Shown here piece by piece: positions 45,585 through 53,740 of a DNA stretch of 56,535 nt. A program made the translations under genes and the position numbers. The notes beneath the pieces were generated by a model that made no database searches, was not told the DNA's origin, and saw only the letters and a list, made by a program, of their open reading frames with translations. Location of the stretch: the NCBI GenBank assembly GCA_017558115.1, contig JAFYWG010000036.1, forward strand, positions 1 through 56,535. The letters run 5' to 3'. The stretch is from Alistipes sp. GTDB lineage: Bacteria; Bacteroidota; Bacteroidia; Bacteroidales; Rikenellaceae. Within the stretch, counting starts at the first letter, position 1, and every line of letters begins with the position of its first letter.

Positions 45585-46616
45585 TTACTTAATCTCCCAA
45601 GTCTGGCCTGAACGGAGGAGGTCGTCTACGCACTTAATCTTAGCGGCAGCCTTAACCTGCTCTACCTGCTCGGCAACCTTGATGTCGTAAACGTTCTCGT
45701 CGTCAACATCGCGGATAACGCCTACTGCTACGGGGTACTCGGGGTACTTCATAGCTGCGAGCATAGAGTGGAGAGTGGTGTCTGCGCACTTAGCGTCGTG
45801 TGTCAACACGTCGTCCATAGTGTAGCCATCCTCACCGATAGTAACGGCCTTGAGGCGCATGTTCTCGAATACGAGACCCTTGTTCTTATCCTTGCCGAAC
45901 AACATCTTCTCGCCATGCTTCAAGGTGATTGTGTGCTCCTCGCGAGTAGCCTTGTCACCTGCAAACAATGCGTGAGTCTTATCGTTGAAGATCATGCAAT
46001 TAACTAACGCCTCAGTAACAGCCATACCCTTGTGCTTAGCAGCTGCCAACAAGCACTCCTTAGTGAGCATAACCTCCTGGTCGATAGTACGAGCGAAGAA
46101 TGTACCCTTAGCGCCGATTACCAACTCACCAGGTGTGAAGGGCTTCTCCACAGTACCGAAGGGTGAAGTCTTAGTAATCTTACCGAGCTTAGTAGTAGGA
46201 GAGTACTGACCCTTAGTCAAACCGTAGATCTCGTTGTTGAACAAGATAACGTTAAGGTCGATGTTACGACGGATGGCGTGGATGAAGTGGTTACCACCGA
46301 TAGCCAATGAGTCGCCATCACCAGTACATACCCATACTGAGAGGTCGGGATTCGCAGTCTTGATACCTGTTGCAATGGCGTTAGCACGACCGTGGATGGT
46401 GTGGAAGCCAAAGGTCTTCATGTAGTAGATGAAGCGTGAAGAGCAACCGATACCCGACACGAAAGTAAACTTATTGTGGGGCTTGCCAAGAGCGTCTGCC
46501 ACCTCGGGCATAGCACGCTGCACAGCGTTAAGGATGGCGTGGTCGCCACAACCGGGACACCACTTTACCTGTTGATCGCTTTTGAAATCAGCGGGTGTAT
46601 ACTTAAATTCTGCCAT
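45585..46616 (-). CDS. korB: 2-oxoacid:ferredoxin oxidoreductase, beta subunit
   Basis: With the alpha-gamma subunit it oxidatively decarboxylates a 2-oxoacid (probably 2-oxoglutarate) to acyl-CoA, or runs in reverse, with ferredoxin. 343 residues. WCPGCGDH at 19-26 gives Cys20 and Cys23 as cluster ligands; VCTGDGDSLAIGGNH and NNEIYGLTKGQYSPTT are the TPP/Mg binding motifs. It starts 36 bases after korA. Substrate choice cannot be read from sequence; the kor name is by overall similarity to the 2-oxoglutarate type. Confidence 0.92.
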   Translation of the reverse strand: MAEFKYTPADFKSDQQVKWCPGCGDHAILNAVQRAMPEVADALGKPHNKFTFVSGIGCSSRFIYYMKTFGFHTIHGRANAIATGIKTANPDLSVWVCTGDGDSLAIGGNHFIHAIRRNIDLNVILFNNEIYGLTKGQYSPTTKLGKITKTSPFGTVEKPFTPGELVIGAKGTFFARTIDQEVMLTKECLLAAAKHKGMAVTEALVNCMIFNDKTHALFAGDKATREEHTITLKHGEKMLFGKDKNKGLVFENMRLKAVTIGEDGYTMDDVLTHDAKCADTTLHSMLAAMKYPEYPVAVGVIRDVDDENVYDIKVAEQVEQVKAAAKIKCVDDLLRSGQTWEIK

Positions 46617-46652
46617 AGTTTTTCTCGTTTTAAGTTATTTGTGGTGTTACAG

Positions 46653-48500
46653 TTACAACATTGAATTAACCTTATCCTTGATCTCGATAACGGTGAAAGG
46701 CTGACCCTCAGTCTTGCCGTAAGACTCGATTACGACATCCTGGAACTGCTGACGCAAGTAACCAGCAAACTGACCCTCGTTCAACTCGCATACCACGATG
46801 CGCTTGTAGCGCTTCAAGGTCTCGGCTACGCCCTTCTGCAAGGGGTAGATGTAGTTGAAGTGGAGGTGAGCAACGCTCTTGCCCTCATCCTGAAGCTGCT
46901 TAACTGCGCTGTGGAGGTGACCGCGTGTACCGCCCCAACCTACAACGAGTACGTCAGCCTCGTTAGCACCAAATACCTCCAACTCGGGCAACTCCTCTGC
47001 CACGAGCTCCACCTTCTTGCGACGTGTAGTGACCATCTCCTGGTGGTTCTTAGGATCGTGTGAAATTGTACCGCGGAGCTTATCCTTCTCCAAACCACCG
47101 ATGCGGTGCTCGAGACCCTCCTTGCCGGGGAATGCCCAACCACGAGCCAACTTCTCGTTACGCTCGTAAGGCAAGAACTCGCCCTCACCCTCGCCGCGAG
47201 GTGCTACGATAGGAGGCACGATTGCGGGATACTCGCTCATTGAAGGAATCTTCCAAGGCTCCGAGCCGTTAGCGATGAAGCCGTCGGTAAGCAACATAAC
47301 GGGAGTCATGTGCTCCATAGCGATCTTACTTGCCATGAATGCGTAGTGGAAGCAGTCGCTGGGTGAAGATGCTGCAACAACAACCATAGGACACTCACCA
47401 TTACGGCCATAGAGTGCCTGGTTAAGGTCGCTCTGCTCAGTCTTTGTAGGAAGACCTGTTGAAGGACCACCACGCTGAACGTCAACAACAACCAAAGGAA
47501 GCTCTGCCATAACTGCAAGACCCATAGCCTCGCTCTTGAGTGAAATACCAGGACCAGATGTTGTAGTCACTGCGAAGTTGCCAGCATATGCTGCACCGAT
47601 TGAAGTACAGATACCTGCAATCTCATCCTCAGCCTGTACGGTCTTAACACCGAGGTCACGACGCTTAGCAAGCTCCTCGAGGATTACGGTAGCGGGAGTG
47701 ATGGGGTATGAGCCACAGAAGAGGGGAAGACCAGACTTCTCAGACGCTGCGCAGAAGCCCCATGCAGTAGCTGTGTTACCGTTGATTGAGCGGTATACGC
47801 CCTTCTCCAACTCGGCGGGAGCTACAGTATAGTTGTTAGCAAACTGGTGTGTGTTAGCTGCATAGTTGTAACCAGCCTCGATAACCTTCTTGTTAGCCTC
47901 AGCTACGAGAGGGTTCTTCTTCGCGAACTTAGAGTCGAGGTAGTTCTTAGCGTAGTCATCAGGACGGTTGTACATCCAGAATACGATACCGAGGGCAAAC
48001 ATATTCTTGCACTTTACAACAGCCTTGTTGTCCATACCAGAGTCCTTGAGGGCCTCCTTAGTCATGGTTGTGATGTCTGGAATAACTACGTTGTAGTCCT
48101 GGAGGTTAAGCTCAGTGATGGGATCCAAAGTCTTGAAGCCCGCCTTAGTGATGTTGTCCTCGGTCATGGTGTCGCCATCGATGATAACGGTAGCCGAGGG
48201 CTTAAGCCACTTGCGGTTAGCAATAAGTGCTGCGGGGTTCATAGCCACGAGCACATCGCAGTAGTCGCCAGGGTTATCTACACGTGAAGAGCCGATGTGC
48301 ACCTGGAAGCCAGATACACCTGCTACAGTTCCCTGTGGAGCGCGAATCTCCGCTGGGTAGTCGGGGAAGGTAGAAATACCGTTTCCGAGCAGTGCTGAAG
48401 TGTCCGAGAAGAGCGTACCGGTGAGCTGCATACCGTCACCTGAGTCACCCGAGAATCGGATAACCACATCCTGCAACTGCATAGCGTTTACATTGTCCAT
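46653..48500 (-). CDS. korA: 2-oxoacid:ferredoxin oxidoreductase, fused gamma-alpha subunit
   Basis: 615 residues. Residues about 10-190 are the gamma domain (RFSGDSGDGMQLTGTLF at the start); the alpha part begins near 210 with NGNTATAWGFCAASEKSGL and YPITPATVILEEL, the POR alpha pattern, then GICTSIGAAYAGNFAVTTTSGPG. The C-terminal transketolase-like domain (about 505-600) ends in ALP-type strands (VGWGGTRGHLHSAV). This fused form is common in Bacteroidetes and other anaerobes. It is transcribed ahead of korB from the promoter at 48594. Confidence 0.92.
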   Translation of the reverse strand: MDNVNAMQLQDVVIRFSGDSGDGMQLTGTLFSDTSALLGNGISTFPDYPAEIRAPQGTVAGVSGFQVHIGSSRVDNPGDYCDVLVAMNPAALIANRKWLKPSATVIIDGDTMTEDNITKAGFKTLDPITELNLQDYNVVIPDITTMTKEALKDSGMDNKAVVKCKNMFALGIVFWMYNRPDDYAKNYLDSKFAKKNPLVAEANKKVIEAGYNYAANTHQFANNYTVAPAELEKGVYRSINGNTATAWGFCAASEKSGLPLFCGSYPITPATVILEELAKRRDLGVKTVQAEDEIAGICTSIGAAYAGNFAVTTTSGPGISLKSEAMGLAVMAELPLVVVDVQRGGPSTGLPTKTEQSDLNQALYGRNGECPMVVVAASSPSDCFHYAFMASKIAMEHMTPVMLLTDGFIANGSEPWKIPSMSEYPAIVPPIVAPRGEGEGEFLPYERNEKLARGWAFPGKEGLEHRIGGLEKDKLRGTISHDPKNHQEMVTTRRKKVELVAEELPELEVFGANEADVLVVGWGGTRGHLHSAVKQLQDEGKSVAHLHFNYIYPLQKGVAETLKRYKRIVVCELNEGQFAGYLRQQFQDVVIESYGKTEGQPFTVIEIKDKVNSML

Positions 48501-48547
48501 GTTCAGTAAGTTTGTAGTTTTGTATAATTGTTTAATTGTCTTATTTC

Positions 48548-48627
48548 AATGGGTGTATAGTGCACCCATTACGGGGTACACCATAATTTCTTACAAATAT
48601 AGTAAAAAATGTGGTACGCTGTATCAA
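48548..48627 (-). promoter_or_regulatory. Promoter and 5' hairpin of korAB
   Basis: On the minus strand TTG (48627-48625) and TATATTTG (48601-48594) are 23 bases apart. The mRNA would start near 48590 and soon form a perfect 8-pair hairpin, AATGGGTG-cactata-CACCCATT (48570-48548), with no T-run, so it is more likely a stabiliser or binding site than a terminator. Confidence 0.6.
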
Positions 48628-48904
48628 AAAACCGAAATAAATTTCCTAAAACTGCAAAATTGAGGGAAGTGCATGTGGTTTTAGGGAAAAATAGATAGGG
48701 TACAGAGAATAAAGAAAGCAAAAATAAGAGATGACAAGCAGAAAATGCATCAACGCATTGTCCGCCACCTTCTGCTTGTATGTTCGTCGAAAAACGTATG
48801 CGCTCCCTTTTTTCGAATCCTTTAGAGCTCCTGCCTGCGACAAGGTTTCATCGAAATCATCGAACTCATTGACCCCAGTCCGCCTAAAGGTATTGCATAC
48901 AAAA
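48628..48904. other. Non-coding stretch between korA and the NifX-like gene
   Basis: No credible gene. A 10-base perfect inverted repeat ACAAGCAGAA (48734-48743) and TTCTGCTTGT (48770-48779) encloses a smaller one (AATGC-atcaac-GCATT, 48744-48759). Minus-strand translation of 48843 downward gives a 65-residue open frame, and the plus strand another, but both lie across the inverted repeat and lack supporting signals. It may be a dispersed repeat or a small RNA. Confidence 0.4.
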
Positions 48905-48937
48905 AAGAGAGACTTAATGGCCCTCTAAGTCTCTCTT
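48905..48937 (-). terminator. Terminator of the NifX-like gene
   Basis: AAGAGAGACTTA (48905-48916) pairs perfectly with TAAGTCTCTCTT (48926-48937). On the minus strand a TTTTTT run follows. It lies 21 bases past the stop codon. Confidence 0.85.
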
Positions 48938-48958
48938 CTATTTTGCGTTCGCCTATCG

Positions 48959-49306
48959 CTATTTGCACTCGTGATGGTGGCAAGCCTCGCCCGAGTCCAT
49001 GACAAAACCGAGGAGGTAGCCCTTGACTACTGCCTCGATGTCGCCCTTGCAGCCGCGAATAACCTTGATGTTGTGGCTCTGAAGCTTGTTCTTTGCGCCC
49101 TCGCCCATATTACCCGCGAGCATAACCTCGATGCCCATCGCCTCCATATCGGCAGCGATGCCTGACTTGCAACCACAACCCTCGGGAGAGTCGAGGCGCG
49201 AGGTTGAGATAATCTTGCCATCCTCAATCTCGAAGATGGTGTAGTAGGCGCAGTGGCCGAAGTGGTCGTCGATGTGTCCATCGCGTGTAGGAACTGCGAT
49301 CTTCAT
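48959..49306 (-). CDS. NifX/NifB-associated dinitrogenase cofactor-like protein
   Basis: 115 residues of the Fe-Mo cofactor biosynthesis family (Nitro_FeMo-Co). It opens MKIAVPTRDGHIDDHFGHC, the family N-terminus with its conserved His pair, and holds CGCKSG and a tail CHHHECK rich in Cys and His. No nif gene was seen nearby, so it is not evidence for nitrogen fixation; stand-alone members in anaerobes are thought to bind metal or Fe-S clusters. Its own terminator separates it from korAB and mdh. Confidence 0.85.
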   Translation of the reverse strand: MKIAVPTRDGHIDDHFGHCAYYTIFEIEDGKIISTSRLDSPEGCGCKSGIAADMEAMGIEVMLAGNMGEGAKNKLQSHNIKVIRGCKGDIEAVVKGYLLGFVMDSGEACHHHECK

Positions 49307-49351
49307 AAATAATTAGTAATGAGCAATTAGTAATTCGTAGTCATTGTAAAA

Positions 49352-49385
49352 ATCCCGACGATGAGCGTTTGCTCATTGTCGGGAT
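49352..49385 (-). terminator. Terminator of mdh
   Basis: ATCCCGACGATGAGC-gttt-GCTCATTGTCGGGAT is a 15-pair stem with one wobble. Read on the minus strand it is followed by a TTTTT run. It lies 34 bases after the mdh stop. Confidence 0.88.
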
Positions 49386-49418
49386 ATTTTTGTTAGCGCA
49401 GTATCTGCTTGCTAATAA

Positions 49419-50411
49419 TTACAAGTTGGGGTTGATCTTTGACCACTCCTCGATTGCGGGAACGATGCCGAGAGTAACCAACTCGTCACGCATCTTGCAG
49501 AGGTGTGCGTATGAAGCGTCAAGCTTAGCAATCTCCTCCTCAGTGCCTACAGGCATCTTGTATGAGCAGCCGTTCTGGTCGAGAACAGTGTCCATAGCCA
49601 TCATGATGTGGTTGTAGCGCTCGTTAGATACGTATGTGCCAGAGGGGAAGCGGAATGCCTCGCCACCCATCACAGAGCGAATCATCTCAACTGAGAGGTA
49701 TGAGGGGCTCTGGAATGATGAACGACCGCGGAGCTTGATGATAGCAGCACCACCCTGTGTTACATCCTTCTTCATCTGCTCCCACTCCTCTGCGGGGAAC
49801 TCCTCTGTGCCGATGATGTCAGTGAGCTTGCGGCCAGCGATCTTTACTGCGCTGCCGAATACTGCCATCTGCTCGCCGTGGCCACCGTAAGTAGCGCAAC
49901 CTGTAACCTCGTTCTGCATTACGCCGAACTTCTTGGCCAATGCGCTCTGCAAACGTGTAGAGTCGAGACCTGCGAGTGTTGTCACCTGACCGGGTTTCAA
50001 GCCTGAGTAAAGCAATGTTACAAGACCTGTCAAGTCAGCGGGGTTGAAGATGATAACAACGTGCTTAACGTCGGGGCAGTAAGTCTTGATGTTCTTACCG
50101 AGTTCCTCGGCGATTTTACAGTTACCTGCAAGAAGATCCTCACGTGTCATGCCCTCTTTACGGGGAGCACCACCTGAAGAAATAATATATTTTGCATCTT
50201 TAAAAGCCTCGGCAACATCGGTTGTTGCTGTAATGTTCACTCCGTCGAAACCACTCTGACGCATCTCCTCGGCAACGCCCTCGGGTGAGAATACATCATA
50301 AAGACAAAGGTTGGTTGTCAAGCCCATCATCAATGCACACTGAGCCATGTTTGAACCAATCATTCCGGCAGCGCCGACAATCACCAATTTTTCGTTTGTT
50401 AGATACTGCAT
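49419..50411 (-). CDS. mdh: Malate dehydrogenase
   Basis: Interconverts malate and oxaloacetate with NAD. 330 residues, lactate/malate dehydrogenase fold. The Rossmann loop is VIVGAAGMIGSNMA (10-23), substrate residues lie in GGAPRKEGMTREDLL (near 81-95, two Arg), and the catalytic His is in YGGHGEQM near 176, paired with an Asp in LDSTRLQ. It feeds the reductive branch of the citric acid cycle, common in Bacteroidales. The protein lies in the Bacteroidetes branch of the family, judged by the insert around 200-230; the gene may also be called a lactate/malate dehydrogenase. Confidence 0.9.
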   Translation of the reverse strand: MQYLTNEKLVIVGAAGMIGSNMAQCALMMGLTTNLCLYDVFSPEGVAEEMRQSGFDGVNITATTDVAEAFKDAKYIISSGGAPRKEGMTREDLLAGNCKIAEELGKNIKTYCPDVKHVVIIFNPADLTGLVTLLYSGLKPGQVTTLAGLDSTRLQSALAKKFGVMQNEVTGCATYGGHGEQMAVFGSAVKIAGRKLTDIIGTEEFPAEEWEQMKKDVTQGGAAIIKLRGRSSFQSPSYLSVEMIRSVMGGEAFRFPSGTYVSNERYNHIMMAMDTVLDQNGCSYKMPVGTEEEIAKLDASYAHLCKMRDELVTLGIVPAIEEWSKINPNL

Positions 50412-50523
50412 AATATTCTATTATTAAATAAGGTTGAAAAATCTTTCGTTAGTCAAAAAATATTGCAAACGAGCACAACGCAAGCCCTGCTTATATATTG
50501 CACGGCGATTGCAGCCTATTTTC

Positions 50524-50566
50524 GCAACATTCATGTTGCAAAGTTAATAATATTCCTTAAAAGCAA
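50524..50566 (-). promoter_or_regulatory. mdh promoter with an overlapping palindrome
   Basis: On the minus strand TTG (50566-50564), a 17-base spacer and TAACTTTG (50546-50539) form the promoter. GCAACAT-tc-ATGTTGC (50524-50539), a perfect 7+7 palindrome, overlaps the end of the -7 element and the start site, the classical place for a repressor operator; in RNA it would be a 5' hairpin. The leader is about 124 bases. Confidence 0.6.
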
Positions 50567-50629
50567 CACATTATTAACAATGTTTTTAAAAAGCCATCCT
50601 GTTTTTGCAGACAGTAGGCAAAATTGCGG

Positions 50630-51856
50630 CTACAGCAGCTTCAGTGCCTTGAGCAATTTATGCGTAGCACCGCTGTTGCCTGCAACATATTTTCCGGCAG
50701 CGTCGCCGGCCTTCTTCAAGGCAGCCGCGTCGGATGTAAAGGTATCCATCGTGCTCTCAAAGCCCACGTAGTCGAAAATCTCGATACCTCCGCCACACTC
50801 TTTCAGCATCTGCGCCTCCTGGAACTTCTTGTTGTTGGGGCCAAAGAAGACGGGCATCGCATAGACAGCCGCCTCGAGCAGATTGTGTACACCCACTCCG
50901 AAGCCTCCACCAACGTAAGCAACCTCTCCGTATCTGTATATAGAAGAGAGGAGTCCGAAACAGTCGATAAGCAGACAGTCGGCACCCTTCACGTCGTCCA
51001 TCGAAGCCTGAGTGTAGCGCACGCACTTACCCTTGAACTTGCTCTGAATGTCGGCGAGCCTTGCCTCGGTAACCTCGTGCGAAGCGATTATCAGCTTCCA
51101 CTCGCCAAGATGCTCATTGAAGTAGCGCAGGAAAATATCCTCGTCGGGGCCCCACGAGCTTCCGGCAACAAACACTCTGTTACCCTGGGCAAAAGCCTCG
51201 ACAAGCGCCAGCTGCTTGGCATCCGAAGCAATCTTCACCACGCGATCGAAGCGGGTGTCGCCAATAACGGTGACATTATCGACGCCGATGGTCGCAAGCA
51301 ACTCCTTGGACTTTCTATTCTGCACGAACAGATGGTTGAAGCAGCGCAGAGTCTTGCGGTAGCCCCAATCGAATTTCTTGAAGAAAGCCTGATTCTCGCT
51401 GAAGATAGAAGAAACGCTGTACACGGGAATGTTTCTGCGTTTCAGCCCGCGCAGGAAGTTGGGCCAGAATTCATATTTTATAAAGAACGCCTTCTGCGGC
51501 TTCACGATATTCAGGAAGCGCGCCACGTTGCGACGCGTGTCGAAAGGCAGATAGCAGATAACATCGGCACCCTGATACTTTTTCGCAGCCTCGTAGCCCG
51601 AGGGAGAGAAAAATGTAAGCACAATTCTGTACTCGGGATGCGTCTCGCGCAGACGCTCGATAATGGGACGTCCCTGCTCGAACTCGCCCAACGACGATAC
51701 GTGGAACCAAAGATATTTCTCCCCGCTACGCAGACGCTCTGAAAGCAAAGGGTATATATTCTTGTGGCCCTCAATCATCAGCTTCGCCTTGCGGTGTCCG
51801 CACAGAGCAGCCAATTTGATGCCGGCTATATATAAATATATAAGTAAACTATACAT
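50630..51856 (-). CDS. waaA: 3-deoxy-D-manno-octulosonic acid (Kdo) transferase
   Basis: Adds Kdo to the lipid A precursor at the inner membrane. 408 residues. The N-terminal hydrophobic stretch (SLLIYLYIAGIKLAAL) is the membrane anchor; HVSSLGEFEQGRP carries the catalytic Glu near 57, and the GT-B C-domain has VAGSSWGPDED and EAAVYAMPVFFGP for sugar nucleotide binding. It follows gltX on the same strand after 71 bases with no promoter of the usual form in the gap, so they may be co-transcribed. Leucine CTG codons are common here, unlike in mdh next door. The number of Kdo residues added cannot be told. Confidence 0.92.
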   Translation of the reverse strand: MYSLLIYLYIAGIKLAALCGHRKAKLMIEGHKNIYPLLSERLRSGEKYLWFHVSSLGEFEQGRPIIERLRETHPEYRIVLTFFSPSGYEAAKKYQGADVICYLPFDTRRNVARFLNIVKPQKAFFIKYEFWPNFLRGLKRRNIPVYSVSSIFSENQAFFKKFDWGYRKTLRCFNHLFVQNRKSKELLATIGVDNVTVIGDTRFDRVVKIASDAKQLALVEAFAQGNRVFVAGSSWGPDEDIFLRYFNEHLGEWKLIIASHEVTEARLADIQSKFKGKCVRYTQASMDDVKGADCLLIDCFGLLSSIYRYGEVAYVGGGFGVGVHNLLEAAVYAMPVFFGPNNKKFQEAQMLKECGGGIEIFDYVGFESTMDTFTSDAAALKKAGDAAGKYVAGNSGATHKLLKALKLL

Positions 51857-51927
51857 CGTTCAAAAGATGTTTTTAACAACATTCAATTCCTAAACACTCC
51901 GTCGGCGACGGGGAGAAAGAGTGTGCC

Positions 51928-53445
51928 CTACCCGAGCACCTCTATTGCTCTGCGCAGACGTGCAAGAGTCTCTTCCTTGCCCAGAATGCCCGAAATGTCG
52001 AACATCTGCGGGCCCTTACCCTCGCCCACAAGCGCCAGACGGAAAGCATTCATAATCTCGCCCAAAGAGTAGCCTTTGCTCTCTATCCACTCCTTCACGC
52101 GCGCCTCCTGATTCTCGATAGAGAAGTCATCGAGCGCCTCGAGAACAGCAGCAAGCTCGCCCATCTTTGTGGCAGAGTCCTCTTTCCAACGTTTCTTCGC
52201 AGTCTTTTCGTCGTAGGCCTCGGGAGCGACAAAGTAGAAGCTCGATGCCTCCCAAAGCTCGTGAACAAAGTTCACGCGTCCCTTCATCAGCGACACAATC
52301 TTTGTGAGAGTAGCCATGTCCACCGACACTCCGTGCGACTCAACGACGGGAGCAAAGAGAGCAGCAATCTCGGCATCGTCCTTTTTAATTATATATTCGT
52401 GGTTGAACCACATCATCTTCTTGTAGTCGAAGCGTGCACCGGCCTTGCTGCAGTGCGAAAGGTCGAACTTCTGCACAAGCTCGTCGAGACTCATAAGCTC
52501 CACGTCGTCGCCGGGGTTCCAGCCAAGCAGAGCAAGGAAGTTGATTACAGCCTCGGGAAGATAATCGGCCTCGCGGTAGCCCGAAGAGATTGCACCCGTT
52601 GCAGGGTCTTTCCATTCGAGGGGGAAGACAGGGAATCCCAGACGGTCGCCGTCGCGCTTGCTGAGTTTGCCGTTACCCTCGGGCTTCAGCAGAAGCGACA
52701 GATGGGCAAAAGCGGGCATTGTATCCTCCCAGCCAAAGGCTCTGTAGAGAAGTACGTGCAGGGGAGCCGAAGGCAACCACTCCTCGCCGCGGATAACGTG
52801 AGAGACCTCCATCAGATGGTCGTCCACGATGTTCGCAAGGTGGTAGGTGGGAAGTTCGTCGGCAGATTTATAAAGCACCTTATCGTCGAGGATAGACGAG
52901 TCGATGGTTACCGCGCCGCGGATAATGTCGTTAACGACAACCTTTTCGCCCGGCTCAATCTTGAAGCGCACCACATATTTGTGGCCGCCGTCGATAAGCT
53001 GCTGCACCTCTTCGGCAGGCATCGAGAGAGAGTTGCGCATCATCATACGGGTAGATGCATCGTACTGGAAATTCTCAATCTCGGCACGTTTCTTGTCGAG
53101 CTCCTCGGGGGTGTCGAAAGCAATATAGGCCTTTCCGCTGTCGAGCAGAATCTTAACATATTTTTTATAAATTTCCCTTCTCTCGGACTGTCTGTAGGGG
53201 CCATACTCGCCGCCGAAGGAGACACCCTCGTCGAACTTTATTCCGAGCCATCTGAAAGATTCGAGTATATACTCCTCGGCACCCTCGACGAAACGGTTGG
53301 AATCGGTATCTTCGAGACGGAAAATAAAATCTCCACCATGCTGTTTGGCAAACAGATAATTATACAACGCAGTTCTTACGCCGCCAATGTGCAGCGGGCC
53401 TGTGGGGCTGGGTGCGAAGCGCACTCTTACTCTTCGGTTATTCAT
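51928..53445 (-). CDS. gltX: Glutamate-tRNA ligase
   Basis: Charges tRNA-Glu. 505 residues. [19 protein letters not shown] near 10 is the HIGH motif, [10 protein letters not shown] near 258 the KMSKS equivalent, and the class I Rossmann fold and C-terminal anticodon-binding domain (helical, from about 330) are in place. It is the only gltX here; whether it also charges tRNA-Gln cannot be told. The promoter is at 53591-53621, with a leader of about 140 bases. Confidence 0.94.
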   Translation of the reverse strand: MNNRRVRVRFAPSPTGPLHIGGVRTALYNYLFAKQHGGDFIFRLEDTDSNRFVEGAEEYILESFRWLGIKFDEGVSFGGEYGPYRQSERREIYKKYVKILLDSGKAYIAFDTPEELDKKRAEIENFQYDASTRMMMRNSLSMPAEEVQQLIDGGHKYVVRFKIEPGEKVVVNDIIRGAVTIDSSILDDKVLYKSADELPTYHLANIVDDHLMEVSHVIRGEEWLPSAPLHVLLYRAFGWEDTMPAFAHLSLLLKPEGNGKLSKRDGDRLGFPVFPLEWKDPATGAISSGYREADYLPEAVINFLALLGWNPGDDVELMSLDELVQKFDLSHCSKAGARFDYKKMMWFNHEYIIKKDDAEIAALFAPVVESHGVSVDMATLTKIVSLMKGRVNFVHELWEASSFYFVAPEAYDEKTAKKRWKEDSATKMGELAAVLEALDDFSIENQEARVKEWIESKGYSLGEIMNAFRLALVGEGKGPQMFDISGILGKEETLARLRRAIEVLG

Positions 53446-53590
53446 AAATTATATACGAATTTTATATTAACATTTGTGCCATTGTGCCGTCACGTCAATT
53501 TTGTTTCCTTTATGGAGTGAAAATATTTTTAACTGTCGGTTGCCTGTTATCAATTAAAAACCGAACAAAAATAACGGTACAATTCCGAAA

Positions 53591-53621
53591 CAAAGGTACA
53601 AAAGTTTTTAAAAACAACAAA
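53591..53621 (-). promoter_or_regulatory. Promoter of gltX
   Basis: On the minus strand TTTG (53621-53618), 19 bases, then TACCTTTG (53598-53591): a full consensus. The leader of about 140 bases (53446-53587) has no gene and no clear hairpin. Confidence 0.7.
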
Positions 53622-53669
53622 AAACAAGCATGTTTTACAGCATCCTTATACTATTTATCTATTTTTTTG

Positions 53670-53677
53670 TACTTTTG
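53670..53677 (+). promoter_or_regulatory. -7 promoter element of the 7TM-HD gene
   Basis: TACTTTTG, exact TAnnTTTG, about 64 bases before the ATG and facing away from gltX. No -33 TTG at the usual place. Confidence 0.5.
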
Positions 53678-53740
53678 GGAGTTGAAAATAGATAATCGAC
53701 GCACAGACATTTTCCCACCAAGCAAAAAAAGAGAGAATAT

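Noticed and set aside
48797-48815. TTCGAATCC recalling a tRNA or tmRNA T-loop.
   Set aside because: The bases on both sides (CCTTT and CCTTT) cannot pair, and no acceptor or anticodon arm is found.
50624-51742. Long plus-strand open frame opposite waaA (and similar ones opposite carA, gltX and the 7TM-HD gene).
   Set aside because: These are antisense shadows of well-identified genes, with no domain or initiation signal of their own.
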